Positions 27,349 through 34,933 of a stretch of DNA of 64,000 nucleotides are shown piece after piece (the first letter of the stretch is position 1; every line of letters starts with the position of its first letter). Source of the DNA: Candidatus Microbacterium phytovorans. Its GTDB lineage: Bacteria > Actinomycetota > Actinomycetes > Actinomycetales > Microbacteriaceae. The stretch lies in contig CP119321.1 of the NCBI GenBank assembly GCA_029202445.1, forward strand, positions 2,728,001 to 2,792,000, read 5' to 3'. The position numbers and the translations under genes were made by a program. The notes under the pieces are model-generated. The model worked only from the letters and a program-made list of their open reading frames with translations, made no database searches and was not told where the DNA came from.

Positions 27349-28251
27349 TCAGGATGCGCGGCCGGCGCGGTCTGTGATCGGGACGGCACGGCCGCTCACG
27401 ACGATGCCGCCGGTTGCGGGAATCTCCACGCTCAGCAGGCTCGGACGGCCCACGTGCGCGCCCTGATGGATGGAGACGGATGCCGGGGGCACCACGAGCC
27501 CTCGGGCCCGCAGGTAGGCGCCCACGGACGCTGCGGCAGAGCCGGTGGCGGGATCTTCCGTGATCCGACCGACGGGGAAGAGGTTCCTCGCCTCCAGTGC
27601 GCGGACGGGGTCGTCGCCGGGCGCGACGTGGACGACGGTGATGGTGCCGCGCCACTCCTGCTCGTCCATGAGCGCGCGGACGCGGGCGGGGTCGAAGCGG
27701 AAGGCGTCGAACACGTCACGGTCGCGCAGCGCGATGATCGGATGCCGGTTGCCGGCGAACGAGACGGCCGGCGGCATCCGCGGGTCGAGGTCGTCGCGGG
27801 TGAGGCCGAGCTCGGCCAGCAGGCGCTGCAGCACCGGAGCGGAGAGCTCCGACACCGACGGGTCGACGCTCGTGAACGCGGCCGTCACGCCGTCGGCGTC
27901 GCGGGTCGCGCGGATGACGACCGGTCCGACCGGCGTGCGGAACGACAGCTCCGCCGTCTCTCCCCTCGCGAGGGCGGTCTCGCCGGTCTGCGCGAGGGCG
28001 ACGGCCGTGGCGACGGTGGCGTGGCCGCAGAAGGGCACTTCGGCGACGGGGGAGAAGTAGCGGATGTCGATGCCCTCGGCATCCCGCCCCGTCACGAAGG
28101 CGGTCTCTGCGTAGTCGACCTCGGCGGCGATCCGCTGCATCTGCGCGTCGTCGAGCCGGCCTGCCTCGAGGACGACCCCGGCGGGGTTGCCGCCGCCGGG
28201 CTGGGCGGCGAAGGCGGCGAGGCGGAGGATCTGCGTGTCGTCGGACGTCAT
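27349..28251 (-). CDS. PhzF-family isomerase
   Basis: The 300-residue protein has the duplicated diaminopimelate-epimerase-like fold of PhzF proteins. Typical blocks are LRLAAFAAQPGGGNPAGVVL, the catalytic glutamate region AEVDYAETAFV, EVPFCGHATVATA, and EDPATGSAAASVGAYL in the second half. Known members isomerise a phenazine precursor, but most homologues have no known substrate, and no phenazine genes are present. ATG at 28249-28251 starts MTSDDTQ; an in-frame ATG six codons upstream is possible. It may be a stand-alone gene inserted between surface-protein and glycan genes. Confidence 0.88.
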   Translation of the reverse strand: MTSDDTQILRLAAFAAQPGGGNPAGVVLEAGRLDDAQMQRIAAEVDYAETAFVTGRDAEGIDIRYFSPVAEVPFCGHATVATAVALAQTGETALARGETAELSFRTPVGPVVIRATRDADGVTAAFTSVDPSVSELSAPVLQRLLAELGLTRDDLDPRMPPAVSFAGNRHPIIALRDRDVFDAFRFDPARVRALMDEQEWRGTITVVHVAPGDDPVRALEARNLFPVGRITEDPATGSAAASVGAYLRARGLVVPPASVSIHQGAHVGRPSLLSVEIPATGGIVVSGRAVPITDRAGRAS

Positions 28252-28286
28252 CCGTTCAGGATGCCGCACCCACCGCCGTTCGGGTG

Positions 28287-29549
28287 TCAGCCGGAGATCG
28301 CCAGGTCGAGCACGTCGGCGAACCGCGCGATCGCCGCGTGCTCGGTGAGCAGGCGCTGCCGGTAGGCGCGTCCGTTCTCACCGTACGTGCGCGCGGCGGC
28401 GGGATCGGATGCCACGGCCTCCGCGGCGGTCACCAGCGCCTCCGGGTCGGCGGCGGCGACGCACGGCCCCGCCTGGGCCGCCTGCATCTCGTCGTGCGTC
28501 GTGCTCGACGTGTCGACGGCCGCCACGACGGGAAGGCCGGTGGAGAAGTAGGTCGTCATCTTGCTCGGGACCGACATCTCGGTGAGGCCCGGACGCTCGT
28601 TCACCAGCAGGGCGTCGGCCGAGCCCAGGAGCGCGAAGAACGCCTCGTCGTCGAGGGGGTCGATGAACTGCAGGCGCAGCGGCCGACCGGCATCCTGCTC
28701 CTGCGTCTTGGCGAGTTCCTCGAGCGTCGCGCGCTGGTTGCCGTCGCCCAGGAGGACGAACCGCACGGCGGAGTCGCGCTCGGCCGCCACGCGGCCCGCG
28801 GCGACGACCGATTCGAGACCCTGCTTCGCGCCCATGTTGCCGGCGTGGAGGACGACGATGTCGTCGTCCTCCCAGCCGTGGCGGCGTCGCACCTCGGCGT
28901 CGCGGCGGTCGTGGAGATCCGGCACGTGCGACCAGTTGCGCACGACGTCGATCGGCCGCGTGGTGCCGAGGTCTTCGGCGAACATGCGACGGAAGCGGTC
29001 GTGGATGACGACGACGCGCGACGACAGGTTCGCGAGACCCCGCTCGAAACGTTCGATGACGCCCGAGCCGAGCCCGCCGCCGGCCTCTTTGACGCCGAGG
29101 GTGTAGATGTCCTGCACCCACGTGACGACCGGTATCCGGCGCGCCCGGGCGCGGACCGCCACGATGCGCGACGACAGCAGGGCGGGGCTGACGAGAACGA
29201 CGACGTCGGGACGGCTGCCGTCTGCGTGCCGCCACGAGCTGAAGGCGGCACGAAGACCGAACGTCACCTCGTGGAGCGCGCGGGTGATCGCGTTGTGTCG
29301 CTTCGGGACGAAGTGGCGCACGCGGCGCACGTCGACGCCGTCGACGGTGTCGCGGGCCGGCAGGCCACGGTGCTCTTCGGGGATGCGCCACCACGGGTAG
29401 TGCGGGTGCCCCGTGATCACCGAGACTTTCCAGTCATGGGCTCCGAGTCCGGTCGCCATGCCGGTCGTGTACGGACCGATCCCGGTCGGTTCGGGGGCGT
29501 AGTTCACCCCGACGAACAGGACGGAGCGTCGCGTCGTATCGGCAGGCAT
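28287..29549 (-). CDS. Glycosyltransferase family 4, WcaI-like
   Basis: The 420-residue GT-B enzyme resembles WcaI-type fucosyltransferases. Visible are the N-terminal VLFVGVNYAPEPTGIGPYTT, the block VITGHPHYPWWRIP, the linker VVLHAGNMGAKQGLESV and the donor-site stretch LLVNERPGLTEMSVPSK. ATG at 29547-29549 lies four bases after the stop of the glycosylphosphotransferase gene; a start 18 bp upstream would overlap that gene. It probably adds the second sugar, perhaps fucose given gmd and fcl, to the lipid-linked primer. Confidence 0.9.
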   Translation of the reverse strand: MPADTTRRSVLFVGVNYAPEPTGIGPYTTGMATGLGAHDWKVSVITGHPHYPWWRIPEEHRGLPARDTVDGVDVRRVRHFVPKRHNAITRALHEVTFGLRAAFSSWRHADGSRPDVVVLVSPALLSSRIVAVRARARRIPVVTWVQDIYTLGVKEAGGGLGSGVIERFERGLANLSSRVVVIHDRFRRMFAEDLGTTRPIDVVRNWSHVPDLHDRRDAEVRRRHGWEDDDIVVLHAGNMGAKQGLESVVAAGRVAAERDSAVRFVLLGDGNQRATLEELAKTQEQDAGRPLRLQFIDPLDDEAFFALLGSADALLVNERPGLTEMSVPSKMTTYFSTGLPVVAAVDTSSTTHDEMQAAQAGPCVAAADPEALVTAAEAVASDPAAARTYGENGRAYRQRLLTEHAAIARFADVLDLAISG

Positions 29550-29553
29550 CGCC

Positions 29554-31083
29554 TCAGTATGCGCCATCGGGGCGGATCATGACCTTGACCGTGCGCCACA
29601 TGATCACCAGGTCGGTCATGACCGACCAGTTCTCGACGTAGCGCAGGTCGAGGCGCACGCTCTGCTCCCAGGACAGGTCGCTGCGACCGCCCACCTGCCA
29701 GGGGCCGGTGATGCCCGGCTTGATGTACAGGCGGCGGAACACGGTGCCGTCGTAGGCGGTGACCTCGGACGGCAGCGGCGGGCGGGGCCCGACGACGCTC
29801 ATGTCGCCCAGGAGCACGTTGAGGAACTGCGGAACCTCGTCGAGCGAGTACTTGCGCAGGATGGCACCGACGCGCGTGACGCGGGGGTCGGCGCGGAGCT
29901 TGAAGAGCGGACCGGCACCCTCGTTGTCGGCGACGAGAGCGGCGAGTTCCGCCTCGGCCGTCGTGCGCATCGAGCGGAACTTGACCATCTTGAACTCGCG
30001 GCCGTCGCGCCCGACGCGCGCCTGGCGGAAGAACACCGGCCCGGGAGAGTCGAGCTTGATCGCGACGGCGATGATCGCCGCGAACGGAGCGAACATCGCG
30101 AGCGCGATGAAAGAGGTGACCATGTCGAGCGCGCGCTTGATCACGTACGCGCCGCCCTGGAAGGTCGGGATCGTCACGTGGAGCATGGGCAGACCCTCGA
30201 CGGGGCTCAGCGACATGCGCGGTCCCGCGACATCGGCGATCTGGCTGGCCAGGACGAGCTCAGCGGCCGTGCCCTCCAGCTCCCAGGCGAGCCGCTTCAC
30301 GTACGTCGGGTCGCCGACCGGCTGGCTGGCGACGACGATCGTGTCCGCGTAGAGCGCCGATGCGGCGCGCGTGACGGCGTCGGGCCCACGCGTGACGGAA
30401 TACGACGTGTCGCCCACCGTCAGGTGGTCGATCTCGTCGTCGAGTACGGCCGTCCCCACGACGCGGTACCCGAGCTTTCCGTCCGGGCCCAGCGCCCGGA
30501 TCGTGTACTCGACGTCATCACGCGCGCCGACGATCAGCGTGCGCGACGCGTAGTGACCCTGTGCGCGCTGGCGCATGAGCCAGCGGCGCGTGCGCCAGCG
30601 GCACAGGATCAGGGCGACGAGCCCGACGGGCAGCGCGAAGTAGAGCTGTTCGCGCAGACCGTCCCATTCGAACAGCACGAAGACGATCGCCAGCGTGCCG
30701 AATGCGAGTCCTGTGGCGTGGGCGACGCGAGCGTACTCCGTCGCGCCACTGCCCAGGATCGCAGATGCGCGGGTGTTGAAGAGGCTGAGCGTCAGCATCC
30801 AGAACACCGCGGTGCCGGCCGAGATCTGGGCGATGTGCCACGAATCTCCGGCCAGGACGTCCGGCGTCGCGAGCAGCAGCGGAACCACCGTCGCGACGAT
30901 GCATGCCACGGAGATGACGATGGCGTCGATCACGCGGAGGCGCCAGCGATAGCGGCGCTCCCATTGCAACCGGCTGACCACCGCGGCGGACGCGCGTGGC
31001 GCCACCGAGGCTTCCCGTCGCACCGACAGCGAACCGATAGTCGGCAGCTGAAAGAAAGGTGCGACGTCGTCGATCGCGCTCAT
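29554..31083 (-). CDS. Undecaprenyl-phosphate sugar-1-phosphate transferase (WcaJ/CpsE-like, priming enzyme)
   Basis: The 509-residue protein has four or five N-terminal membrane helices, a CoA-binding-like Rossmann segment (SRTLIVGARDDVEYTIRALG), another helix near residue 325 and the C-terminal bacterial sugar-transferase domain. The domain shows ARVGRDGREFKMVKFRSMR, LRADPRVTRVGAILRKYSLD, DEVPQFLNVLLGDMSVVGP and KPGITGPWQVGGRSD. It moves a hexose-1-phosphate onto undecaprenyl phosphate and so starts repeat-unit assembly. ATG at 31081-31083 starts MSAIDDV. It leads a two-gene operon with the WcaI-like enzyme and has a 5' leader with three G-loop hairpins. Confidence 0.95.
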   Translation of the reverse strand: MSAIDDVAPFFQLPTIGSLSVRREASVAPRASAAVVSRLQWERRYRWRLRVIDAIVISVACIVATVVPLLLATPDVLAGDSWHIAQISAGTAVFWMLTLSLFNTRASAILGSGATEYARVAHATGLAFGTLAIVFVLFEWDGLREQLYFALPVGLVALILCRWRTRRWLMRQRAQGHYASRTLIVGARDDVEYTIRALGPDGKLGYRVVGTAVLDDEIDHLTVGDTSYSVTRGPDAVTRAASALYADTIVVASQPVGDPTYVKRLAWELEGTAAELVLASQIADVAGPRMSLSPVEGLPMLHVTIPTFQGGAYVIKRALDMVTSFIALAMFAPFAAIIAVAIKLDSPGPVFFRQARVGRDGREFKMVKFRSMRTTAEAELAALVADNEGAGPLFKLRADPRVTRVGAILRKYSLDEVPQFLNVLLGDMSVVGPRPPLPSEVTAYDGTVFRRLYIKPGITGPWQVGGRSDLSWEQSVRLDLRYVENWSVMTDLVIMWRTVKVMIRPDGAY

Positions 31084-31452
31084 CGCGCGACTCCCATGCC
31101 GTTACCGAACTTGCGCATTGTGCCCCCCAGCAACATGCGTCGACCGCCACCGACCCGAATCGGCGAAGGTCCATTCCCCCAGAACGCTCAAATCCCCCCG
31201 GATACGCGCGACGACCCCACTCGTTTCGCGCTGCGTTCTCCCTCACTCTAGCCCTACGCAGGGGGTCGGCGCGAGGCCCGAACGTAAACTCCGTGTAAAC
31301 CAGCGTTCAGCCGCGCGTCATCCCGCACGGTTTCGCCGGCAGACGAGCGCGCGAGTAGCCGCCTCGCTCGTGTCGGTCAACCCCCTCTTCACGGTCGTGC
31401 GACCCGCTTACCGTCTATGTAGCGGACAACAGCACACGGAGGGCGGGGAGAG
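31084..31452. other. Divergent regulatory region upstream of the priming transferase gene
   Basis: This 369-bp gap has no gene. On the minus strand a possible -10 (TAGAGT, 31245-31250) would give a leader of about 155 nt. Two GTAAAC direct repeats (31284-31289 and 31295-31300) start eleven bases apart upstream of that promoter, the spacing used by OmpR/PhoB-type regulators. Leader hairpins are described separately. For the plus-strand gene at 31453 a weak -10 (TATGTA, near 31419) can be suggested. Confidence 0.45.
31114..31203 (-). promoter_or_regulatory. Three G-loop hairpins in the leader of the priming transferase gene
   Basis: Read on the minus strand: ATCC and GGAT close a GGGG loop (31192-31203); TTC and GAA close TGGGG (31174-31184); and CGCAT/ATGCG plus TGC/GCA, split by a two-by-two internal loop, close TGGGGG (31114-31139). 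The last has the same loop and closing pair as the hairpins at 8763-8784 and 40886-40910. Confidence 0.55.
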
Positions 31453-31752
31453 ATGACCGACATACTGCCGGTGCGGATGCCGTCCGCGCGCGAGCGTCGG
31501 GTGCTTGCACACCCGCCCGCCACCACCGAACCGCTGCCGCGGATCGTCTGGGAGCGCATCGACACCGATGCGTATGCGGTGTCCGTCGACGGCGCCACCG
31601 TCGGATTCATCGACGTCGTCGGCCGCGTGTTCGTCGCCCTCGGGGGAGCGCGCTACGACCGCGCAGTCGAGGTCGCACAGTCGCTCGTGTTCGAGGCGGC
31701 CGTGGCATCCCTCGTCCGTACCGTCGACTCCTCGCGCCGGCCTCGACGCTGA
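31453..31752 (+). CDS. Small conserved-looking hypothetical protein (99 aa)
   Basis: I do not recognise the family. ATG at 31453 is preceded by GGAGGGCGGGGAG, a strong ribosome site. The chain has a proline-rich N-terminus and a compact alpha/beta core (VWERIDTDAYAVSVDG, VGFIDVVGRVFVALGG), then a helix (RAVEVAQSLVFEAAVASLV) and a basic tail. No signal peptide or membrane helix is present. It converges with another small orphan gene with three bases between stops. Confidence 0.75.
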   Translation: MTDILPVRMPSARERRVLAHPPATTEPLPRIVWERIDTDAYAVSVDGATVGFIDVVGRVFVALGGARYDRAVEVAQSLVFEAAVASLVRTVDSSRRPRR

Positions 31753-31755
31753 GCG

Positions 31756-32004
31756 TCAGCCTTCGTGCGGGGCGTCGTCGTCGCCGACTTCCTCGTCTTC
31801 GTCGTCGATCGCGACCGCTTCGATGCGGACGGTGGAGAACGGCGTGATGAGGAACTCGAGGGTCCGGTTCTCCGACATCCGCAGCGGCACCCACCTCGCG
31901 CCGTCTCGTGCGGCGTGCAGCAGGTCGCCGCGGAACCGCTCGATCTCGGCGGGAGGCACTCGGATCTCCTCGGTGCCGATGATGACGTGGTACGCGTTGC
32001 TCAC
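31756..32004 (-). CDS. Small acidic hypothetical protein (82 aa)
   Basis: Family not recognised. The protein begins MSNAYHVIIGTEEIRVPP and ends in a strongly acidic tail (DDEDEEVGDDD). The middle (WVPLRMSENRTLEFLITP) is beta-rich. GAGAGGGG upstream of ATG 32002-32004 is a plausible ribosome site. It may be a small regulatory or binding protein; nothing in the sequence decides this. Confidence 0.72.
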   Translation of the reverse strand: MSNAYHVIIGTEEIRVPPAEIERFRGDLLHAARDGARWVPLRMSENRTLEFLITPFSTVRIEAVAIDDEDEEVGDDDAPHEG

Positions 32005-32247
32005 AGGTCCGGCCCCTCTCCTGGGCGACTGGGCTCGCCCGTGCAGCTACCGACGCTACGGGGCCGCATCCGACGAAGCACCACCCTTGCGAGGCTCCCT
32101 GCGCGGTGATACCCCGCGCGAGAGTGCACGGCATCGGAGGCCTCCGCGTATCCGGCGGTGGGGGGCCTGTCAATCCCCTCGGTGATCCCGGCGCCGGGGC
32201 GCATCGTGCACTGAGGACGGTTTCGAGAACGTCCGGGAAGCACCGAC

Positions 32248-32538
32248 ATGACCCCCTCCCCGCATCGACTGACTCTGGACCCGCTGTCCGACACCACCTG
32301 GCGGCTCTGCGACAGTTCCTTCGCCGCCTGCGACGCCGACAGCATCGTCGCCTACATCGAGCTGCGCCCGGACGATCGCTACGAGGTCACCTGGATCGCG
32401 CGCGGCATCGGCGTCGCCACGTTCGGCTCGCTGAGCGATGTGCTCGACAGCGCGTCGGCGGTCCTGCATACGCCCGCCCGCGAGCCCGCCCGCAAGCCGA
32501 TCCCCATCGCCCACCGACCACCGCTCAGCGCCGTATAG
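32248..32538 (+). CDS. Small hypothetical protein (96 aa)
   Basis: Family not recognised. It starts MTPSPHRLTLDPLSDTTWRL, has two cysteines (Cys21 and Cys28) and a beta-strand rich centre (IVAYIELRPDDRYEVTWIA), and ends in a basic proline-containing tail. The 243 bp before it hold no gene. Its stop is 29 bp before the YbdK-type ligase gene, so they may share a transcript. Confidence 0.7.
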   Translation: MTPSPHRLTLDPLSDTTWRLCDSSFAACDADSIVAYIELRPDDRYEVTWIARGIGVATFGSLSDVLDSASAVLHTPAREPARKPIPIAHRPPLSAV

Positions 32539-32567
32539 CGGCACGGATCGATCTGCGGGGAGGCGGC

Positions 32568-33641
32568 ATGGATCACGCGAGCGGCGTCACCTTCGGGATC
32601 GAGGAGGAGTTCGTCCTGCTCGACCCGCGTACCCTCACGACGCGCGACGTGGGCCTCGAGGCCGTCGAGCAACTCCGCGGCGTCGGACCCGGCCTCGTGG
32701 TGCGGGAGTTCTTCCCCTCGCAGATCGAGTACGCCACACCGGTGTGCCGCACGATCGGCGAAGCGCTCAAGGATGTGGCCGCGTTCCGTCGGCGGCTCGC
32801 CGAATGGGCGGATGCCGCAGGGGTCGTCGTCGCCTCGACGGGCTCGCCCTTCGCCGCCAGCGAGAGGGCTCCCGAACTCCATGGCCGCTACGCGACGATC
32901 GCCCACGACATCGCGGGTCTCACGACGGAGCACCAGCTCAACGGCCTCCACGTGCACGTCGGCATCCCCGACCGCGACGCAGGCATTCGCGCCTCGAACT
33001 TCCTGCGCCCGTGGCTGCCGGTGCTGCTCGCACTCGCCGCCAACTCGCCGTTCTGGCACGGTCAGGACACGGGATTCGCCAGCTGGCGGGCGATCCACAG
33101 CCGCCGCTGGACGACGCACGGCATCCCGCCCTACTTCGCCGACGCCGCCGAGCACGACGAGGTGCGCGCGCGGCTCGTGGGGGTGGGTGCCACGTCGGAT
33201 GCCGGCACCATCAACTGGCACACCCGGCTGTCCGCCGCGCATCCGACGCTCGAAGTGCGTGTGTGCGACGCGCAACTCGACCCGCATTCCTCCGTCGCGC
33301 TCGCCGCCCTCATCCGGGCGCTCGTGGTGGTCGGGTTCGACAGCGACGTGCCGAGGCCGACGCGCTACGAGGGGTGGGATGCCGCGTTGTGGCACGCGGC
33401 GCGGCACGCGACCGCGTCGACCCTCGTCGACCCCCGCACGGGACAGCTGGTCGCCGCGGCTCTGGCGATCGACGCGCTGCACGACCTCATCCGCCCTCGT
33501 CTGGGCGGCGACGACGACCGGGTGATCGCCGGTTTCCTCGCCGACATCGCGCAGGGCGGGGGAGGTGCGGCTCGCCAGCGGCGGGCGCACCGCAAGGGAC
33601 GCGTCGTGGCCCTTTATCGAGACCGTCTCGTCGCGCGCTGA
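32568..33641 (+). CDS. Carboxylate-amine ligase, YbdK/glutamate-cysteine ligase 2 family
   Basis: The 357-residue protein starts with FGIEEEFVLLD, the hallmark of the GCS2/YbdK family, and contains GLHVHVGIPDR and a later substrate block WHTRLSAAHPTLEVRVCD. Family members make gamma-glutamyl bonds weakly or act on unknown amines. Actinobacteria use mycothiol rather than glutathione, so the true substrate is open. ATG at 32568 has GGGGAGG four bases upstream, which decides this start over longer in-frame options. Confidence 0.88.
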   Translation: MDHASGVTFGIEEEFVLLDPRTLTTRDVGLEAVEQLRGVGPGLVVREFFPSQIEYATPVCRTIGEALKDVAAFRRRLAEWADAAGVVVASTGSPFAASERAPELHGRYATIAHDIAGLTTEHQLNGLHVHVGIPDRDAGIRASNFLRPWLPVLLALAANSPFWHGQDTGFASWRAIHSRRWTTHGIPPYFADAAEHDEVRARLVGVGATSDAGTINWHTRLSAAHPTLEVRVCDAQLDPHSSVALAALIRALVVVGFDSDVPRPTRYEGWDAALWHAARHATASTLVDPRTGQLVAAALAIDALHDLIRPRLGGDDDRVIAGFLADIAQGGGGAARQRRAHRKGRVVALYRDRLVAR

Positions 33642-33663
33642 GGGCTGTCTGCACAGACGGCTC
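33642..33663. terminator. Weak hairpin between convergent genes
   Basis: GGGCTGTCTG and CAGACGGCTC pair around CA with two imperfect positions, directly after the ligase stop codon and before the convergent DUF1801 gene. No T-tract is present, so terminator function is uncertain. Confidence 0.3.
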
Positions 33664-33684
33664 GCACGGCGCCGGTCTCGCGCG

Positions 33685-34122
33685 TCAGCGACCGGAGGTC
33701 GGGGGTTCCGGGTCGTCTTCCCGGCTCCACGCGATCGCGACGAGGCGGCGGAGCACGTCGAGGTCGACGTCGTCGAGCCTCTTCACGTAGACGCAGCCCG
33801 CGCCTTCCGTGAACGTGCCGAGCTGTGGAAGCAGGGCCGCTCCGTCCGCGAGGTCCTTCAGGCCGTAGAGCGAGAGCTGCGCCTTGCGCGGTGAGAACGC
33901 GACCTTCGGCCAGTTCCCGCGACGTCGGGGGTCGGACGGGGAGATGAAGCGGTAAGAGCCGTACCCCACCATGCTCGGTCCCCACATCACGGGGTGCGCT
34001 CCGGTGACCTCCGTGAAGAGCTCGGCCAGGGCGATGCCGTCGGCCCGTCGGCGCGCCGGGGTGGCGGCCTCCAGGAACGCGGTCACGTCGGCATCCGTCG
34101 GCTGGGTCTTCGCTTCGCTCAT
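33685..34122 (-). CDS. DUF1801 (YdhG-like) domain protein
   Basis: The 145-residue protein has the DUF1801 pattern: an N-terminal helix (DVTAFLEAATPARRRADGIALAELF), the core HPVMWGPSMVGYGSYRF, then WPKVAFSPRKAQLSLYG and a C-terminal part that includes GAGCVYVKRLDDVD. These small proteins are widespread with no proven biochemical role. It starts at ATG 34120-34122 and stands alone between the ligase and the TetR gene. Confidence 0.85.
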   Translation of the reverse strand: MSEAKTQPTDADVTAFLEAATPARRRADGIALAELFTEVTGAHPVMWGPSMVGYGSYRFISPSDPRRRGNWPKVAFSPRKAQLSLYGLKDLADGAALLPQLGTFTEGAGCVYVKRLDDVDLDVLRRLVAIAWSREDDPEPPTSGR

Positions 34123-34179
34123 GCCGCCATCCTCCTCCCGCGGACGGGTCGCGCGCAGCCGCTCGCTCGTGCCGTCGGC

Positions 34180-34824
34180 TCAGTGCGGCGGCTGCAGCAG
34201 CGCGGCGAAGGTGCGCAGCGTCTGTTGAAGCTCGAGCGACGGTTCCAGGAGCCACTGGATCTGCAGGCCGTCGGAGGCCGCGATCAGGAGCGCCGCGAGG
34301 TGGGCGGCGGGCACGTCGTCGCGGATGAGGCCGGCCTCCTGGTCGGCGGCGAACTCGGCCGTCAGGCGCGTGCGGATGCGGTCGAACCGCTCCGAGAAGA
34401 AGGCCGTGCCCACTTCGCTGTCGCTTTCGAGCGAGGCCGCGACCAGCGTCGAGTAGAGCTTGACGAGCCCGGGGACCTCGACGTTCGCCATCGCGGCGTG
34501 GACCATGCCGTCCACGCCGGTGCGAGGGGTGGGGTCGGCGGCGGAGCGCTGCTCCTCGGCGTGCGCGTACACGGCGACGAGCAGCTGCTCGCGGGAGTCG
34601 AAGTAGTGGAGCAGCGCCGCGTGGGAGACGCCGAGCGCCTCCGCGATGCGGCGCAGCGACGTGCCGTCGGCTCCGCGCTCGCGGAACACGTCGATCGCGC
34701 GGTCGAGGATCTCGCGGCGCCGGGCGATCCCCTTCGGCTGCAGCCCCTGGCGCCCGAGAAGGCGGTCGACGTCGACGGGCGCGCCGGTCTCGGCGGGGGA
34801 TGCCGGCTCCGGCGACGCAGTCAT
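34180..34824 (-). CDS. TetR-family transcriptional regulator
   Basis: The 214-residue protein has an N-terminal TetR helix-turn-helix (ILDRAIDVFRERGADGTSLRR, then IAEALGVSHAALLHYFDSREQL) and an all-helical ligand domain. ATG at 34822-34824 is chosen because longer in-frame options would run through the operator. It is divergent from the isomerase/oxidoreductase pair, and a perfect palindrome lies in the 109-bp gap, so it very likely represses that pair and possibly itself. The inducer is probably a sugar or sugar derivative. Confidence 0.9.
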   Translation of the reverse strand: MTASPEPASPAETGAPVDVDRLLGRQGLQPKGIARRREILDRAIDVFRERGADGTSLRRIAEALGVSHAALLHYFDSREQLLVAVYAHAEEQRSAADPTPRTGVDGMVHAAMANVEVPGLVKLYSTLVAASLESDSEVGTAFFSERFDRIRTRLTAEFAADQEAGLIRDDVPAAHLAALLIAASDGLQIQWLLEPSLELQQTLRTFAALLQPPH

Positions 34825-34851
34825 GGACTCAATGTAACCCACCCGAGGAGA

Positions 34852-34873
34852 AAAACCTCCACATGGAGGTTTT
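34852..34873. promoter_or_regulatory. Palindromic operator, probable TetR binding site
   Basis: Perfect 10-bp arms, AAAACCTCCA (34852-34861) and TGGAGGTTTT (34864-34873), flank a CA centre. A possible extended -10 (TGTGCTAT, 34873-34880) overlaps the right edge, so a bound repressor would block the isomerase promoter. Confidence 0.85.
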
Positions 34874-34933
34874 GTGCTATCGTCGGCGCAACGCCCTCGC
34901 GGCGCACCGACAACGACGTACGAAGGAAGACCC

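Noticed and set aside
27349..28251. PhzF gene as sign of a phenazine cluster
   Set aside because: No other phenazine genes are nearby, and PhzF homologues are common without phenazines.
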